64,000 nt of DNA from SLHU01 sp009929975 (GTDB lineage Bacteria; Bacillota; Clostridia; Saccharofermentanales; UBA5734), in NCBI GenBank assembly GCA_040776905.1, contig JAXGZQ010000002.1, forward strand, positions 248,001-312,000, read 5' to 3'. Each line of letters starts with the position of its first letter. Position 1 is the first letter of the stretch. The notes beneath the pieces are model-generated. The model made no database searches, had not been told where the DNA came from, and saw nothing but the letters and a program-made list of their open reading frames with translations. This document shows, piece after piece, positions 25,521-33,292 of this stretch. A program made the position numbers and the translations under genes.

Positions 25521-26378
25521 TTGGGGGTGGGTCAGATCGGAAGACAACGAAGAAATTTCAAGTCGGGCGAGTGCTATCACATTGTTCAACGAGGACATAA
25601 CCGCGACCACATTTTCGCATCTGAGACGAGCAAGGCAGCCTTCCTTAACATGATACGGGCTCTCAGAGATAAATACCGCTTCAGGCTGCTGTACTATGTT
25701 CTGATGGATAATCATTACCATCTTGTCGTTCAGATGCAAGATGTCCCTGTTAATCGGATTATCCAGCGCCTTAACTGGAGATATTGCAAGTATTTCAATA
25801 AAAAGCATAAACATACGGGAACTGCCTATGACGGCCGATATGCCGCGTATCATGTGGCCGATGAACGGCAGTTCATGTCGCTGATACACTACATCGCTCA
25901 TAACCCGGTCAAGGCCGATATGGCAGTGAAGCCATCTGACTATCGTTGGAGCGCGCACTATGATATTCTCACTGGTGACACCGCGTTAATTGACCTTAAT
26001 ATTCTGATGAAATTCTTTCATCCTGATCCTGATCCTGCATTGGCCGCCTATTATGCGTTTATCGAGGGCATACCTGAAGAAATCATGAAGCGCGATGACG
26101 CGTTGCACTTGAAGCGTCTGCGCAGGCGCAAAGCTTTGCAAGTATTTGCCCGTCAAAATCATTATGATAGTGATTTTTATGATGCTGACAGTCCTGGCCG
26201 CGGTCGTGATCATATCATAATCCGGCGACGTCAGTTTGTCGTGGAAGGACGGATGATTGGATTTACCAACAGCGAGATCGCACAGTATCTGGGTACTTCA
26301 CAGAGTACAATTTCCAGAATCTGGCGTTCAGTTCGATTGAAAGACCCTTCTCAAAAGCCCTCCGGGGCCGATCCATAA
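25521..26378 (+). CDS. REP-associated-type tyrosine transposase (IS200/IS605-like Y1 family) with C-terminal HTH
   Basis: 285 residues. A Y1/HUH single-strand transposase: YHIVQRGHNRDHIF opening, the HUH metal motif HYH at residues 65-67 in MDNHYHLVVQ, and the likely catalytic Tyr124 in SLIHYIAHNPVKA. This arrangement is typical of TnpA-REP (RAYT) proteins, which are domesticated or semi-domesticated and act on short palindromic REP hairpins. A C-terminal helix-turn-helix (GFTNSEIAQYLGTSQSTISR) follows. No IS200 end structure or orfB partner is adjacent. It is central to a region packed with VSDT palindromes, its candidate substrates. The start (TTG 25521 or GTG 25527) is uncertain because no clear ribosome binding site is seen. 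Confidence 0.88.
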   Translation: MGVGQIGRQRRNFKSGECYHIVQRGHNRDHIFASETSKAAFLNMIRALRDKYRFRLLYYVLMDNHYHLVVQMQDVPVNRIIQRLNWRYCKYFNKKHKHTGTAYDGRYAAYHVADERQFMSLIHYIAHNPVKADMAVKPSDYRWSAHYDILTGDTALIDLNILMKFFHPDPDPALAAYYAFIEGIPEEIMKRDDALHLKRLRRRKALQVFARQNHYDSDFYDADSPGRGRDHIIIRRRQFVVEGRMIGFTNSEIAQYLGTSQSTISRIWRSVRLKDPSQKPSGADP

Positions 26379-26422
26379 GCACTGGCTACAGGTTGCGTAA
26401 CGACTTATCCGATCTGTATCCT

Positions 26423-28417
26423 CTATTCGCCGCTCCCGGTGTCAGACACCTCGGCGATCGGCTGATCATCAAAAATATAGTCATGCATGAGTTGTTTACC
26501 GGTTTCACGATCGAAGACGTAGTAGTAGATCCCGTTGATCATCTGACCTTTGCCGAGAAAGGCAGGCGGGAACTGAGTCTTTTCAATATCACGGATGCCG
26601 CTGGTAACGGCCTTGGTTCCGGTGCTGAGAATCCTGTTTGATGTGAGATTGGTCGTCAGCAGGGGGAAAATATCGCTGAGCATACCGGGATACTGCGCAA
26701 CCGGAACGTCAAACGCCGCGTTGATGGTCGACTCCATCACGTCTCGCTGCCGGCGGGAACGTTCAAAGTCGGAGTCAATCTTACGAATGCGGGCGTACTG
26801 CAGTGCCTGGGGTCCTGTGAGGATATGGGTGCCGCCACTGCTGATGCCGCTGACATGCTGGGCTTCCGTATCTGTCAGTGTGATCGTGACCCCACCAATG
26901 GCATCAATGATTTTCGGCATCGATGAGAAATTGACGGTGACATAATGGCGGATATCAAGATCGAAATTCTGATTGATGGTACGGATAGCCAGTTCGGGAC
27001 CGCCGAAGGCATAAGCGTGATTGATCTTATCCAAACCACGATCGGGGATATCGACATAGGAATCACGGACAATTGATGTGATCTTGATTTTGTCATTCTT
27101 CTCATCGAGCGTTAATAACATGATCGCATCGCTGCGGCCTTTGACGCCATCGGTCGAATCAATACCAAAAACCGCGACAGTGAAAATATCTTTGTCACCG
27201 ACGTCATCGCTGATACCCAGTGAATCATCGTCTGTCGCAATTGGCGCACGTTCCATTTTGCCAAGGAAGAGAAGGATGCCGCCATAAATCAACAGCAGGA
27301 TAATGATGATAATGGCGATCGCGATCAGCCAGCCCGGAATTCTCCGACGCTTTCGAGACGTCTTGATTGGATTACGAGAGGGCTGAGTGATGCTTCGTGT
27401 GTTTTTCTTTAGTCCAATCGGTTCGCCAATTGGCGCGGCGGCTGCTTTTCGTGACATTTTTTTACCTGCAGTCGGTGATTTTTTTGAATCTCCCTGAGTG
27501 ACCAGAAAAATGATGGCAGCAGCGATCAAGAGCAGGACGACTATCACAGGAATAATGACTTTCCAGGAAAACAGACTGCGTAGTGGTGCTTTTTCGATGA
27601 TGATCGGAAAAGAAATACTGTAATCATCAAATGAAAGATTGACCATCTGGACTTCATCAGGTTTTTCGCTGTTAAAGCCGCTGACCAGAAACTGATCTGG
27701 ACTCAGATCCTGAACGCTGCCGTCGCTGTATACGGCCTGGACCAGAATCCCTGTCAGATCTAATTCATCACCGACTTTGTAGATTGTTTTGTTCGGATCA
27801 CGGATAAGCTTGATGTCAACCAAGGCGATCGCATCAGCATCACCGCTGTCGTCCTGGTCGGTCATTCCAGCCTCGGTGTCAGACACCGAAGTGGTCGATG
27901 CGGGTTCGGTCATGGTCGTGGTTGGTTGAGGCGTTGCCGTTGGTTGGGGCGTCGGGGCCGGCAGTTCCCGATAAACAAAGGTGATTTCCGTGTCGGGTAT
28001 GGCTTCACTGATCTCCGCAAACTGGCTGACGGGACTGATCAGCTCATATCCATCAATGTTAATTGCCTGAAATTCATATCGACCGGCCAGCAGATCATGA
28101 TTGCTTGATTCGGTCAGGGCGCGGTCATTTTCATCGACATAGTGGACGGTAATGGTTCCACGTACCTCTGTTGTGGTTGTGGTCGTGGTTTCGCTGCTGG
28201 TCGATTCAGGCGTTGTATCTGTCGGCGTCGGTGTGGGTTCAGTTGATTCTGTCGTTGTTTCAACCGGCTCAGTTGAAGGTTCAACTGTTGTTTCTTGAGT
28301 GGATGTGGTTGTATCAGACGGATTATCAACGGTCGCAAAAACCGATTGGAAAGACAGAATCTGGACAAACAGAATCGTTATAACAAGCACCGATATTTTA
28401 TGAAAACGTAATTTCAT
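26423..28417 (-). CDS. LytR-CpsA-Psr (LCP) cell-wall ligase fused to MucBP and Ig-like domains
   Basis: 664 residues. In order: signal peptide (to FATVDN), Thr/Ser/Pro-rich linker, MucBP-like domain (GTITVHYVDENDRALTES onward), linker, bacterial Ig-like domain (IYKVGDELDLTGILVQAVYSDGS is its core), membrane helix (VIIPVIVVLLLIAAAIIFLV), basic loop, second helix (GWLIAIAIIIIILLLIYGGI), LCP domain with GIDSTDGVKGRSDAIMLLTL, SIVRDSYVDIP, KINHAYAFGG and the Arg-rich LQYARIRKIDSDFERSRRQR. LCP enzymes join polymers to peptidoglycan. ATG 28417 has GTGAGG upstream. Two VSDT elements are read in frame (27875-27887, and 26438-26450 at the C-terminus). Confidence 0.88.
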   Translation of the reverse strand: MKLRFHKISVLVITILFVQILSFQSVFATVDNPSDTTTSTQETTVEPSTEPVETTTESTEPTPTPTDTTPESTSSETTTTTTTEVRGTITVHYVDENDRALTESSNHDLLAGRYEFQAINIDGYELISPVSQFAEISEAIPDTEITFVYRELPAPTPQPTATPQPTTTMTEPASTTSVSDTEAGMTDQDDSGDADAIALVDIKLIRDPNKTIYKVGDELDLTGILVQAVYSDGSVQDLSPDQFLVSGFNSEKPDEVQMVNLSFDDYSISFPIIIEKAPLRSLFSWKVIIPVIVVLLLIAAAIIFLVTQGDSKKSPTAGKKMSRKAAAAPIGEPIGLKKNTRSITQPSRNPIKTSRKRRRIPGWLIAIAIIIIILLLIYGGILLFLGKMERAPIATDDDSLGISDDVGDKDIFTVAVFGIDSTDGVKGRSDAIMLLTLDEKNDKIKITSIVRDSYVDIPDRGLDKINHAYAFGGPELAIRTINQNFDLDIRHYVTVNFSSMPKIIDAIGGVTITLTDTEAQHVSGISSGGTHILTGPQALQYARIRKIDSDFERSRRQRDVMESTINAAFDVPVAQYPGMLSDIFPLLTTNLTSNRILSTGTKAVTSGIRDIEKTQFPPAFLGKGQMINGIYYYVFDRETGKQLMHDYIFDDQPIAEVSDTGSGE
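26438..26450. repeat. VSDT element at the LCP protein C-terminus
   Basis: Core read on the minus strand as VSDT five codons before the stop. Confidence 0.85.
27875..27887. repeat. VSDT element in the LCP protein linker
   Basis: Core read in frame as VSDT in the linker between the MucBP-like and Ig-like domains. Confidence 0.85.
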
Positions 28418-28573
28418 ATGAACCTCACTTACTCCAGGATTGAACACTTTGTGGCTGATCCAAACCAGTATAAAATATTGAGACAACTGACCTTGCGATA
28501 TCTTGTTGAGCTGTGATCAGTTGTGATAAGCAAACACAGGCTATTATAACAGCATCTACAGCTTTTGCGAACT

Positions 28574-28635
28574 GGTGTCAGACACCAGTCAAGGATCGGT
28601 AACATTCCTGTATGAAATGCATGGTGTCAGACACC
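28574..28635. repeat. Two VSDT elements between LCP and esterase genes
   Basis: Cores at 28574-28586 and 28623-28635 in the divergent intergenic region. Confidence 0.9.
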
Positions 28636-28675
28636 AAACGGAAATGTTCGATTGTGAGGTCTGCTGTGAGATATT

Positions 28676-28684
28676 TGTTACAAT
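28676..28684 (+). promoter_or_regulatory. Extended -10 promoter for the esterase
   Basis: TGTTACAAT (28676-28684) is an extended -10 box; no clear -35. The ATG is 48 bp downstream, preceded by AGAGGTGAG. Confidence 0.45.
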
Positions 28685-28732
28685 AGATGTGAATCATTCC
28701 GGATAAAGAAGTCATTCAGAAGAGGTGAGACG

Positions 28733-29584
28733 ATGGCCAGATTAACGCTGAATCATTTTTCACAGACTTTGCAGATGGGCATGACGCTGACGGCATGCCT
28801 ACCCGAGAAGGCACAGGGCATCGGTATGAACGGGAATGCCGGTTGGGATGGGGAGCGACCTTTGAAAACGCTCTATTTACTACACGGCAACACGGACGAT
28901 CAAACGAGCTGGCAGCGACAGACGTCGATCGAGCGCTATGCCATGACCCACAATCTGGCGGTAATCATGCCGACGACCCATCTGGCAGCCTATACGAATC
29001 AGCGCTATGGGCTTCGTTACTTTGATTATATTGCGTATGAGGTTCCTGAAATCAGCGGCCGTTATTTTCCCCTGAGTGACCGGCGTGAGGATCAGTTTGT
29101 CGCCGGCCTTTCCATGGGAGGGTATGGGGCCATGAAAATCGGTCTGTCCCGTCCAGATTTTTTCAGCCATATTATCTCTCTATCGCCGGGGATTGACCGG
29201 TTATTTCTAGTTCGTGAAATGCTGGGCACGATCCGGTCAATGGAAGACCTGCGCGCCAGGCAGCAGGACTTGCCTCCGGATCATCATAAACGGCTGATGC
29301 AGTTTTTCACGAATTTCGGCTCAGTCGATGAGTATGAGCGCTCTGATCATGACAATCTGTTCGAACTGGTCAAGACTGTCGCTCGCGGCCAGACACATTT
29401 GCCAAACATTTATGTTGCGTGCGGGACCGAAGATTTTCTGCTCGAACCAAACCGGCGTTTTCATCAGCTGCTGAGTCAGCTTGGCATTGAACACGAGTAT
29501 CATGAGGCCCCGGGTATTCACAACTGGGAATTCTGGGACGAACATATACAGCATGGCTTGAACTGGATCTTCCATCACGGCTGA
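28733..29584 (+). CDS. Esterase D/tributyrin-esterase family alpha/beta hydrolase
   Basis: 283 residues, cytoplasmic (no signal peptide). Serine hydrolase with oxyanion segment LYLLHGNTDDQTSWQ, nucleophile elbow AGLSMGGYGAMKIGL, acid residue near GTEDFLLEPN and catalytic His in GIHNWEFWDEHI. Related enzymes deacylate short-chain esters, e.g. acetylated or feruloylated sugars. It is convergent with a second esterase of different architecture, hinting at work on acylated glycans, but no substrate is shown. Confidence 0.85.
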   Translation: MARLTLNHFSQTLQMGMTLTACLPEKAQGIGMNGNAGWDGERPLKTLYLLHGNTDDQTSWQRQTSIERYAMTHNLAVIMPTTHLAAYTNQRYGLRYFDYIAYEVPEISGRYFPLSDRREDQFVAGLSMGGYGAMKIGLSRPDFFSHIISLSPGIDRLFLVREMLGTIRSMEDLRARQQDLPPDHHKRLMQFFTNFGSVDEYERSDHDNLFELVKTVARGQTHLPNIYVACGTEDFLLEPNRRFHQLLSQLGIEHEYHEAPGIHNWEFWDEHIQHGLNWIFHHG

Positions 29585-29646
29585 TCATCCGGCAAGTACA
29601 GCGCACGTCAGAAATTGCTGTGCTATCTCAAATTTTCAGTAGCGAT

Positions 29647-30825
29647 TTATCTGAACAGAAGCGGAGCGAAGTCGCGTAAAGCACGGCGCCAGGCTCCCCA
29701 GTCATGGCGGATGCCGGGGTAGACGACGCGCTTGTAATTTTCCATCAGATCGATGCCGCTGTCACGGCAGATTATATCATCCTCATAGAAACGATCGATC
29801 GCGTGGTCCTGATCACCCATTGATCTGAAGAACAGGCGAAATTCTCGGGCAAACTGTTCAGGATCCTCGTGGATCAGTCGCAAATGCGGATCGGCAACTT
29901 TGGTGTCTGACACCATAGATGAAGCGATCGATGCGCGCATGAAACCGCTGAACAGGCCGAGCCAGCCAAAGGTATCTGGATGCGTCAGACCAAGCACGCT
30001 GGTCTGCATGGATCCCATCGACAAGCCGGCCATCGCGCGGTTCCATTTATCGGTTCTTACCCGCCAACCGGCTTCGATAAAGGGGATACAGTCTTCCAGC
30101 AGCATACGGTGGAAGGTCCGGAAATCGCCGATCTTTTCATTGGGTCGTCTGGCCATGCCATCATTCATCACAACGATAAAGGGTTGAATTTCCTGATCCG
30201 CCAGAAGATTATCGAGAATATAGGGCAGTTTACCGTTATAAATCCAGGTCGTTTCATTTTCAAAGGCACCATGCTGAAGATATAGCACCGGATAGGTCTC
30301 TGAGCGATTCTCGTATCCCGGAGGTGTGTAGATCATGCAGGCCTGCCAGGCGTCATAGGCCTTAGAAAAAAACAGTTGGCGGCTGACGGTTCCGTGCGGG
30401 ACATTGCGCAGAAGGATGTAATCTGTATCAGGATCGGGAATGTCAACGTAATTGACGATCTGTCCATATCCGTAATAAACCGGGATTCTCGGATCGATGA
30501 CCGTGTTCCCATCGATGATGATATCGATCGCCCGCGGTCCACAGATGGCCTGATCCCAGATCATCCGGCCTTCGAAGATACCGTCTTTGACCGATTCAAG
30601 GTCGAGCGGACCCCATTCCGGTATGAGCTTGATTTTAATGCAGACCGTTGTGGCATTCGGCGCGAATATGCGAAACAGGATACTGCCGTCCGCCTCGATG
30701 ATCGCGCCGATCGGCTGTGGCGACGAATCGAAGGGAGATCCGACAAAAAGTCCGCTTGTTCGATTGAACGCGACCGGAGTGTCATACAGGGCTTTGTTCG
30801 TGATGAGATCATCGCGGAAATTCAT
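29647..30825 (-). CDS. Carbohydrate-esterase-like hydrolase with N-terminal E-set domain
   Basis: 392 residues. The N-terminal 150 residues form an E-set/CBM48-like sandwich (ILFRIFAPNATTVCIKI segment). The C-terminal alpha/beta hydrolase has LYLQHGAFENETTW, nucleophile elbow MAGLSMGSMQTSVLGL and catalytic His in GIRHDWGAWRRAL, as in CE1 feruloyl/acetyl xylan esterases. No signal peptide. ATG 30825 is chosen because GAGGAGG lies upstream of it; an earlier TTG overlaps that site. A VSDT element (29902-29914) is read in frame within an exposed-looking segment of the hydrolase domain. Confidence 0.85.
   Translation of the reverse strand: MNFRDDLITNKALYDTPVAFNRTSGLFVGSPFDSSPQPIGAIIEADGSILFRIFAPNATTVCIKIKLIPEWGPLDLESVKDGIFEGRMIWDQAICGPRAIDIIIDGNTVIDPRIPVYYGYGQIVNYVDIPDPDTDYILLRNVPHGTVSRQLFFSKAYDAWQACMIYTPPGYENRSETYPVLYLQHGAFENETTWIYNGKLPYILDNLLADQEIQPFIVVMNDGMARRPNEKIGDFRTFHRMLLEDCIPFIEAGWRVRTDKWNRAMAGLSMGSMQTSVLGLTHPDTFGWLGLFSGFMRASIASSMVSDTKVADPHLRLIHEDPEQFAREFRLFFRSMGDQDHAIDRFYEDDIICRDSGIDLMENYKRVVYPGIRHDWGAWRRALRDFAPLLFR
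29902..29914. repeat. VSDT element inside the esterase gene
   Basis: Core read on the minus strand as VSDT in the segment SSMVSDTKVADP. Confidence 0.85.
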
Positions 30826-31192
30826 AGTGTTCCTCCTCAATTCGTTCCAGTTCAGAACGGCATCTCAGATTTTGCCTTGAAAATCTGATCAATGTAACTC
30901 AATGATAATTATATACCTCCAAAACGATATAGACCAGCAAGCAGATCCCGTGGCTGAAAAGTGTTTCCATCAGTTATTCTGGATGCTGTGCGAAAAATTT
31001 CGAGATATCAGCCGTTCATTGGTTTTCTCTTAATATTAACTGCCTCTTCGCACCTACGTGCACACTTGCGTGTCAGACACCATTCATATATTGTTCATAT
31101 TTGAAGGGACAGTTGGGAATCATAAGGGATGGCTGTCTGATCATTCGTGTTGCTAAGAGACAAAATATCGATGCTGGGGAGGCTTTGGAGAT
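30826..31192. other. Divergent intergenic region with one VSDT element
   Basis: About 365 bp. Contains the leader of the esterase (TATAAT on the minus strand at 30908-30913, no clear -35) and a core variant GTGTCAGACACC at 31070-31081. Nothing else recognised. Confidence 0.5.
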
Positions 31193-32044
31193 ATGAAAAG
31201 GTGTGACGGTCTGGTGAAACATCTGATGCTTATGCAGGAGCGTCCAGCTTTGTTTGAGCCGGGTGATCCGCATATGTGGGATGACCCTTATATCGCAAAG
31301 CAGATGCTTAAGGCCCATCTGAGTCCTGAGACAGACGCGGCCAGCCGGCGCATCGGCATTATTGATCAGACGATCCGTTTCTGGTTGATGAGCGGTCTGA
31401 TCCGCCGGGGTGCGCGAATTCTTGATCTGGGTTGCGGACCGGGCCTTTATGCGCAGCGACTGGCTCGAGCCGGCTGTCAGGTTGTCGGCGTTGATCTGTC
31501 GGACTCTTCGCTTGACTATGCGCGATCCCAGGCGGAGAGCGAGCATCTGGATATTGATTATCGCAAGATGAATTTCCTGGATCTTGAAGAGGAGGCTCAG
31601 TTTGATGTTGTCCTGCAAGTGTATGGCGAAATCAATACATTTAGTGATGGTCTGCGTGATCAGTTGCTCAGTAGAATCCATCGCTCTTTGAAGCCGGGCG
31701 GTCTTTTCATCTTCGATGTTTCCACACGTCAGCTGCGGCAAAAAAGTGGACTGCGCCGTCATTGGTATGTGGAAGACCAGGGGTTTTGGCGGCCTGGTCC
31801 ATGTCTTATCCTGGAAGACGGATTTGATTATCCGGACAATCAGGTCTGGCTTGATCAATACATTGTTGTGGATGATCAAGCCACATGTGTTTACCGCAAC
31901 TGGTATCATGACTATTCGCTTGAATCGATATCGGACGTCCTGCTCGCTGCCGGATTTTCATTATCCGGAGTATGGAACGATCTGACAGGCAGCATCTATA
32001 CATCGGACGGAGACTGGATCGCGATCGCTGCAGAAAAGCCCTGA
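31193..32044 (+). CDS. Class I SAM-dependent methyltransferase
   Basis: 283 residues. Rossmann-fold methyltransferase: motif I ILDLGCGPGLYAQRLARAG, motif II around VGVDLSDSSLDYA, motif III/IV FDVVLQVYGEINTF and the post-motif LLSRIHRSLKPGGLFIFDV. A 60-residue N-terminal extension precedes the core. Substrate unknown. GGAG precedes the ATG. It is flanked by VSDT elements on both sides and is not in an obvious operon. Confidence 0.85.
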   Translation: MKRCDGLVKHLMLMQERPALFEPGDPHMWDDPYIAKQMLKAHLSPETDAASRRIGIIDQTIRFWLMSGLIRRGARILDLGCGPGLYAQRLARAGCQVVGVDLSDSSLDYARSQAESEHLDIDYRKMNFLDLEEEAQFDVVLQVYGEINTFSDGLRDQLLSRIHRSLKPGGLFIFDVSTRQLRQKSGLRRHWYVEDQGFWRPGPCLILEDGFDYPDNQVWLDQYIVVDDQATCVYRNWYHDYSLESISDVLLAAGFSLSGVWNDLTGSIYTSDGDWIAIAAEKP

Positions 32045-32099
32045 TTTCAATTATAGAAAGGCATATACAACCATAGGTGCCAAACAGTGGTGCAACAGT

Positions 32100-32155
32100 G
32101 GTGTCAGACACCACTGTTTTATCGATTGTTTGCTCTAAACAAAGGTGTCAGACAC
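32100..32155. repeat. Two VSDT elements after the methyltransferase
   Basis: Cores at 32100-32112 and 32144-32155 (last base changed), in the 324-bp gap before the DUF2975 gene. The rest of the gap is AT-rich promoter DNA. Confidence 0.85.
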
Positions 32156-32297
32156 AATAAATAAACCGGCCTGTGCCTTCAGGTGGTCGGTCAATTCGCT
32201 TTATATCTCACTTTTCGTATTTTACCGTTTGGACGTCTATGCTATCTTGTTGATTTTTTGCTGACTATCAGATTTATTGATAAACAATAAATAAATA

Positions 32298-32326
32298 TTG
32301 ATTTATAAAAAATATTATGCTATAAA
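32298..32326 (+). promoter_or_regulatory. Promoter of the DUF2975/XRE pair
   Basis: TTGATT (32298-32303), 17-bp spacer, TATAAA (32321-32326) preceded by TG in extended -10 position. About 40 bp before the ATG. Confidence 0.65.
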
Positions 32327-32368
32327 CGAAAAGAAGGTAATACCTTTATGTGATGGAGGACATCTGCG

Positions 32369-32902
32369 ATGACTCGATATGAACCCAACCGATTGACATC
32401 GATTTTACGCTGGCTAATTGATGGTGTCTTGCTGATCAATCTCTTGACATTGATCGGTCTGCCCTGGATCCTGAAATTGATCTACAACCATCCCGATCTC
32501 TTCTTTCAGCTGGAACTCGGGCATAATCTGATCGGTGACGGATACAGTTCGGCTGAGCTTTATCCTTCTGACATGCCGCTGCACAGCTATACGTTTTATC
32601 TGGTGTTTCTTTATCTGTCCGGCATTTGTACCGCATGGCTGCTATTTGAGGGGCACATAATTCTTCGCCGCCTGGAGAGAGGCTTGACATTTGCCCCTGA
32701 GCAGCATCGTTCGTTTCAGCGGGCTTCGCTTTCACTTTTTTTGCTGTGCGCTATCTTTGTGGTCAAGATCTTTTTCTACAACACTTTGCTGACCATGTTC
32801 TGTGCCGCGTTGTTTTTAGTTCTGGGACTGATAGCGATGACACTGGCTGATGTTTTCCGTCAGGCGTGGCAGGTCAAGTCAGATAATGATCTGACGATAT
32901 AG
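32369..32902 (+). CDS. DUF2975 family membrane protein
   Basis: 177 residues with four predicted membrane helices (e.g. GVLLINLLTLIGLPWILKLI, FYLVFLYLSGICTAWLLF, LSLFLLCAIFVVKIFF, TMFCAALFLVLGLIAMTL), matching DUF2975 (YoaS-like) proteins. TGGAGG precedes the ATG. It is followed after 14 bp by a small XRE regulator, the standard partner, suggesting a two-gene module in which the membrane protein may modulate the regulator. Function not established. Confidence 0.85.
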   Translation: MTRYEPNRLTSILRWLIDGVLLINLLTLIGLPWILKLIYNHPDLFFQLELGHNLIGDGYSSAELYPSDMPLHSYTFYLVFLYLSGICTAWLLFEGHIILRRLERGLTFAPEQHRSFQRASLSLFLLCAIFVVKIFFYNTLLTMFCAALFLVLGLIAMTLADVFRQAWQVKSDNDLTI

Positions 32903-32916
32903 AAGGGAGCGCGATC

Positions 32917-33159
32917 ATGCCGATCATTGTCAATCTCGATGTCATGATGGCTCGCCGCAAGATCTCGCTTATGGATCTGGCAGCGAAAATCGATCTGACA
33001 GCCGCTAATCTATCCATTTTGAAGAATGGACACGCCAGGGCGATTCGTTTTTCTACACTGGCAGCCTTGTGCGAAGCATTGGAGTGCCAGCCGGGCGACA
33101 TTCTTGCTTTTGAACCAGCCGGGCCGGATGAACATCAATCGGAGACGGAAAAAGCTTGA
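32917..33159 (+). CDS. Small XRE/Cro-type transcriptional regulator (YozG-like)
   Basis: 80 residues, essentially one helix-turn-helix: MARRKISLMDLAAKIDLTAA, then NLSILKNGHARAIRFSTLAA and CEALECQPGDIL. This is the YozG-like group that is found next to DUF2975 genes. Ribosome binding site AAGGGAG upstream. It is likely co-transcribed with, and may autoregulate, the DUF2975 gene. Confidence 0.88.
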   Translation: MPIIVNLDVMMARRKISLMDLAAKIDLTAANLSILKNGHARAIRFSTLAALCEALECQPGDILAFEPAGPDEHQSETEKA

Positions 33160-33216
33160 CGCTCAATTTTGCCGGATTTCAACTGTGCAGGCTGAATCAG
33201 CTCGAATGATTCGCAC

Positions 33217-33244
33217 TTGAACACATCTCGGTTTCTGTTATAAC
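33217..33244 (+). promoter_or_regulatory. Promoter of the DUF4153-type gene
   Basis: TTGAAC (33217-33222), 16-bp spacer, TATAAC (33239-33244) with TG in extended -10 position. The ATG lies about 50 bp downstream. Confidence 0.6.
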
Positions 33245-33292
33245 GATTCCAAATAAATATATTACCAATGAATAAGTAAGTGAGGATTTACC

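Noticed and set aside
31073..31909. Minus-strand open frame of 278 codons
   Set aside because: Antisense to a clear methyltransferase and starting within it; composition and motifs do not look like a protein.
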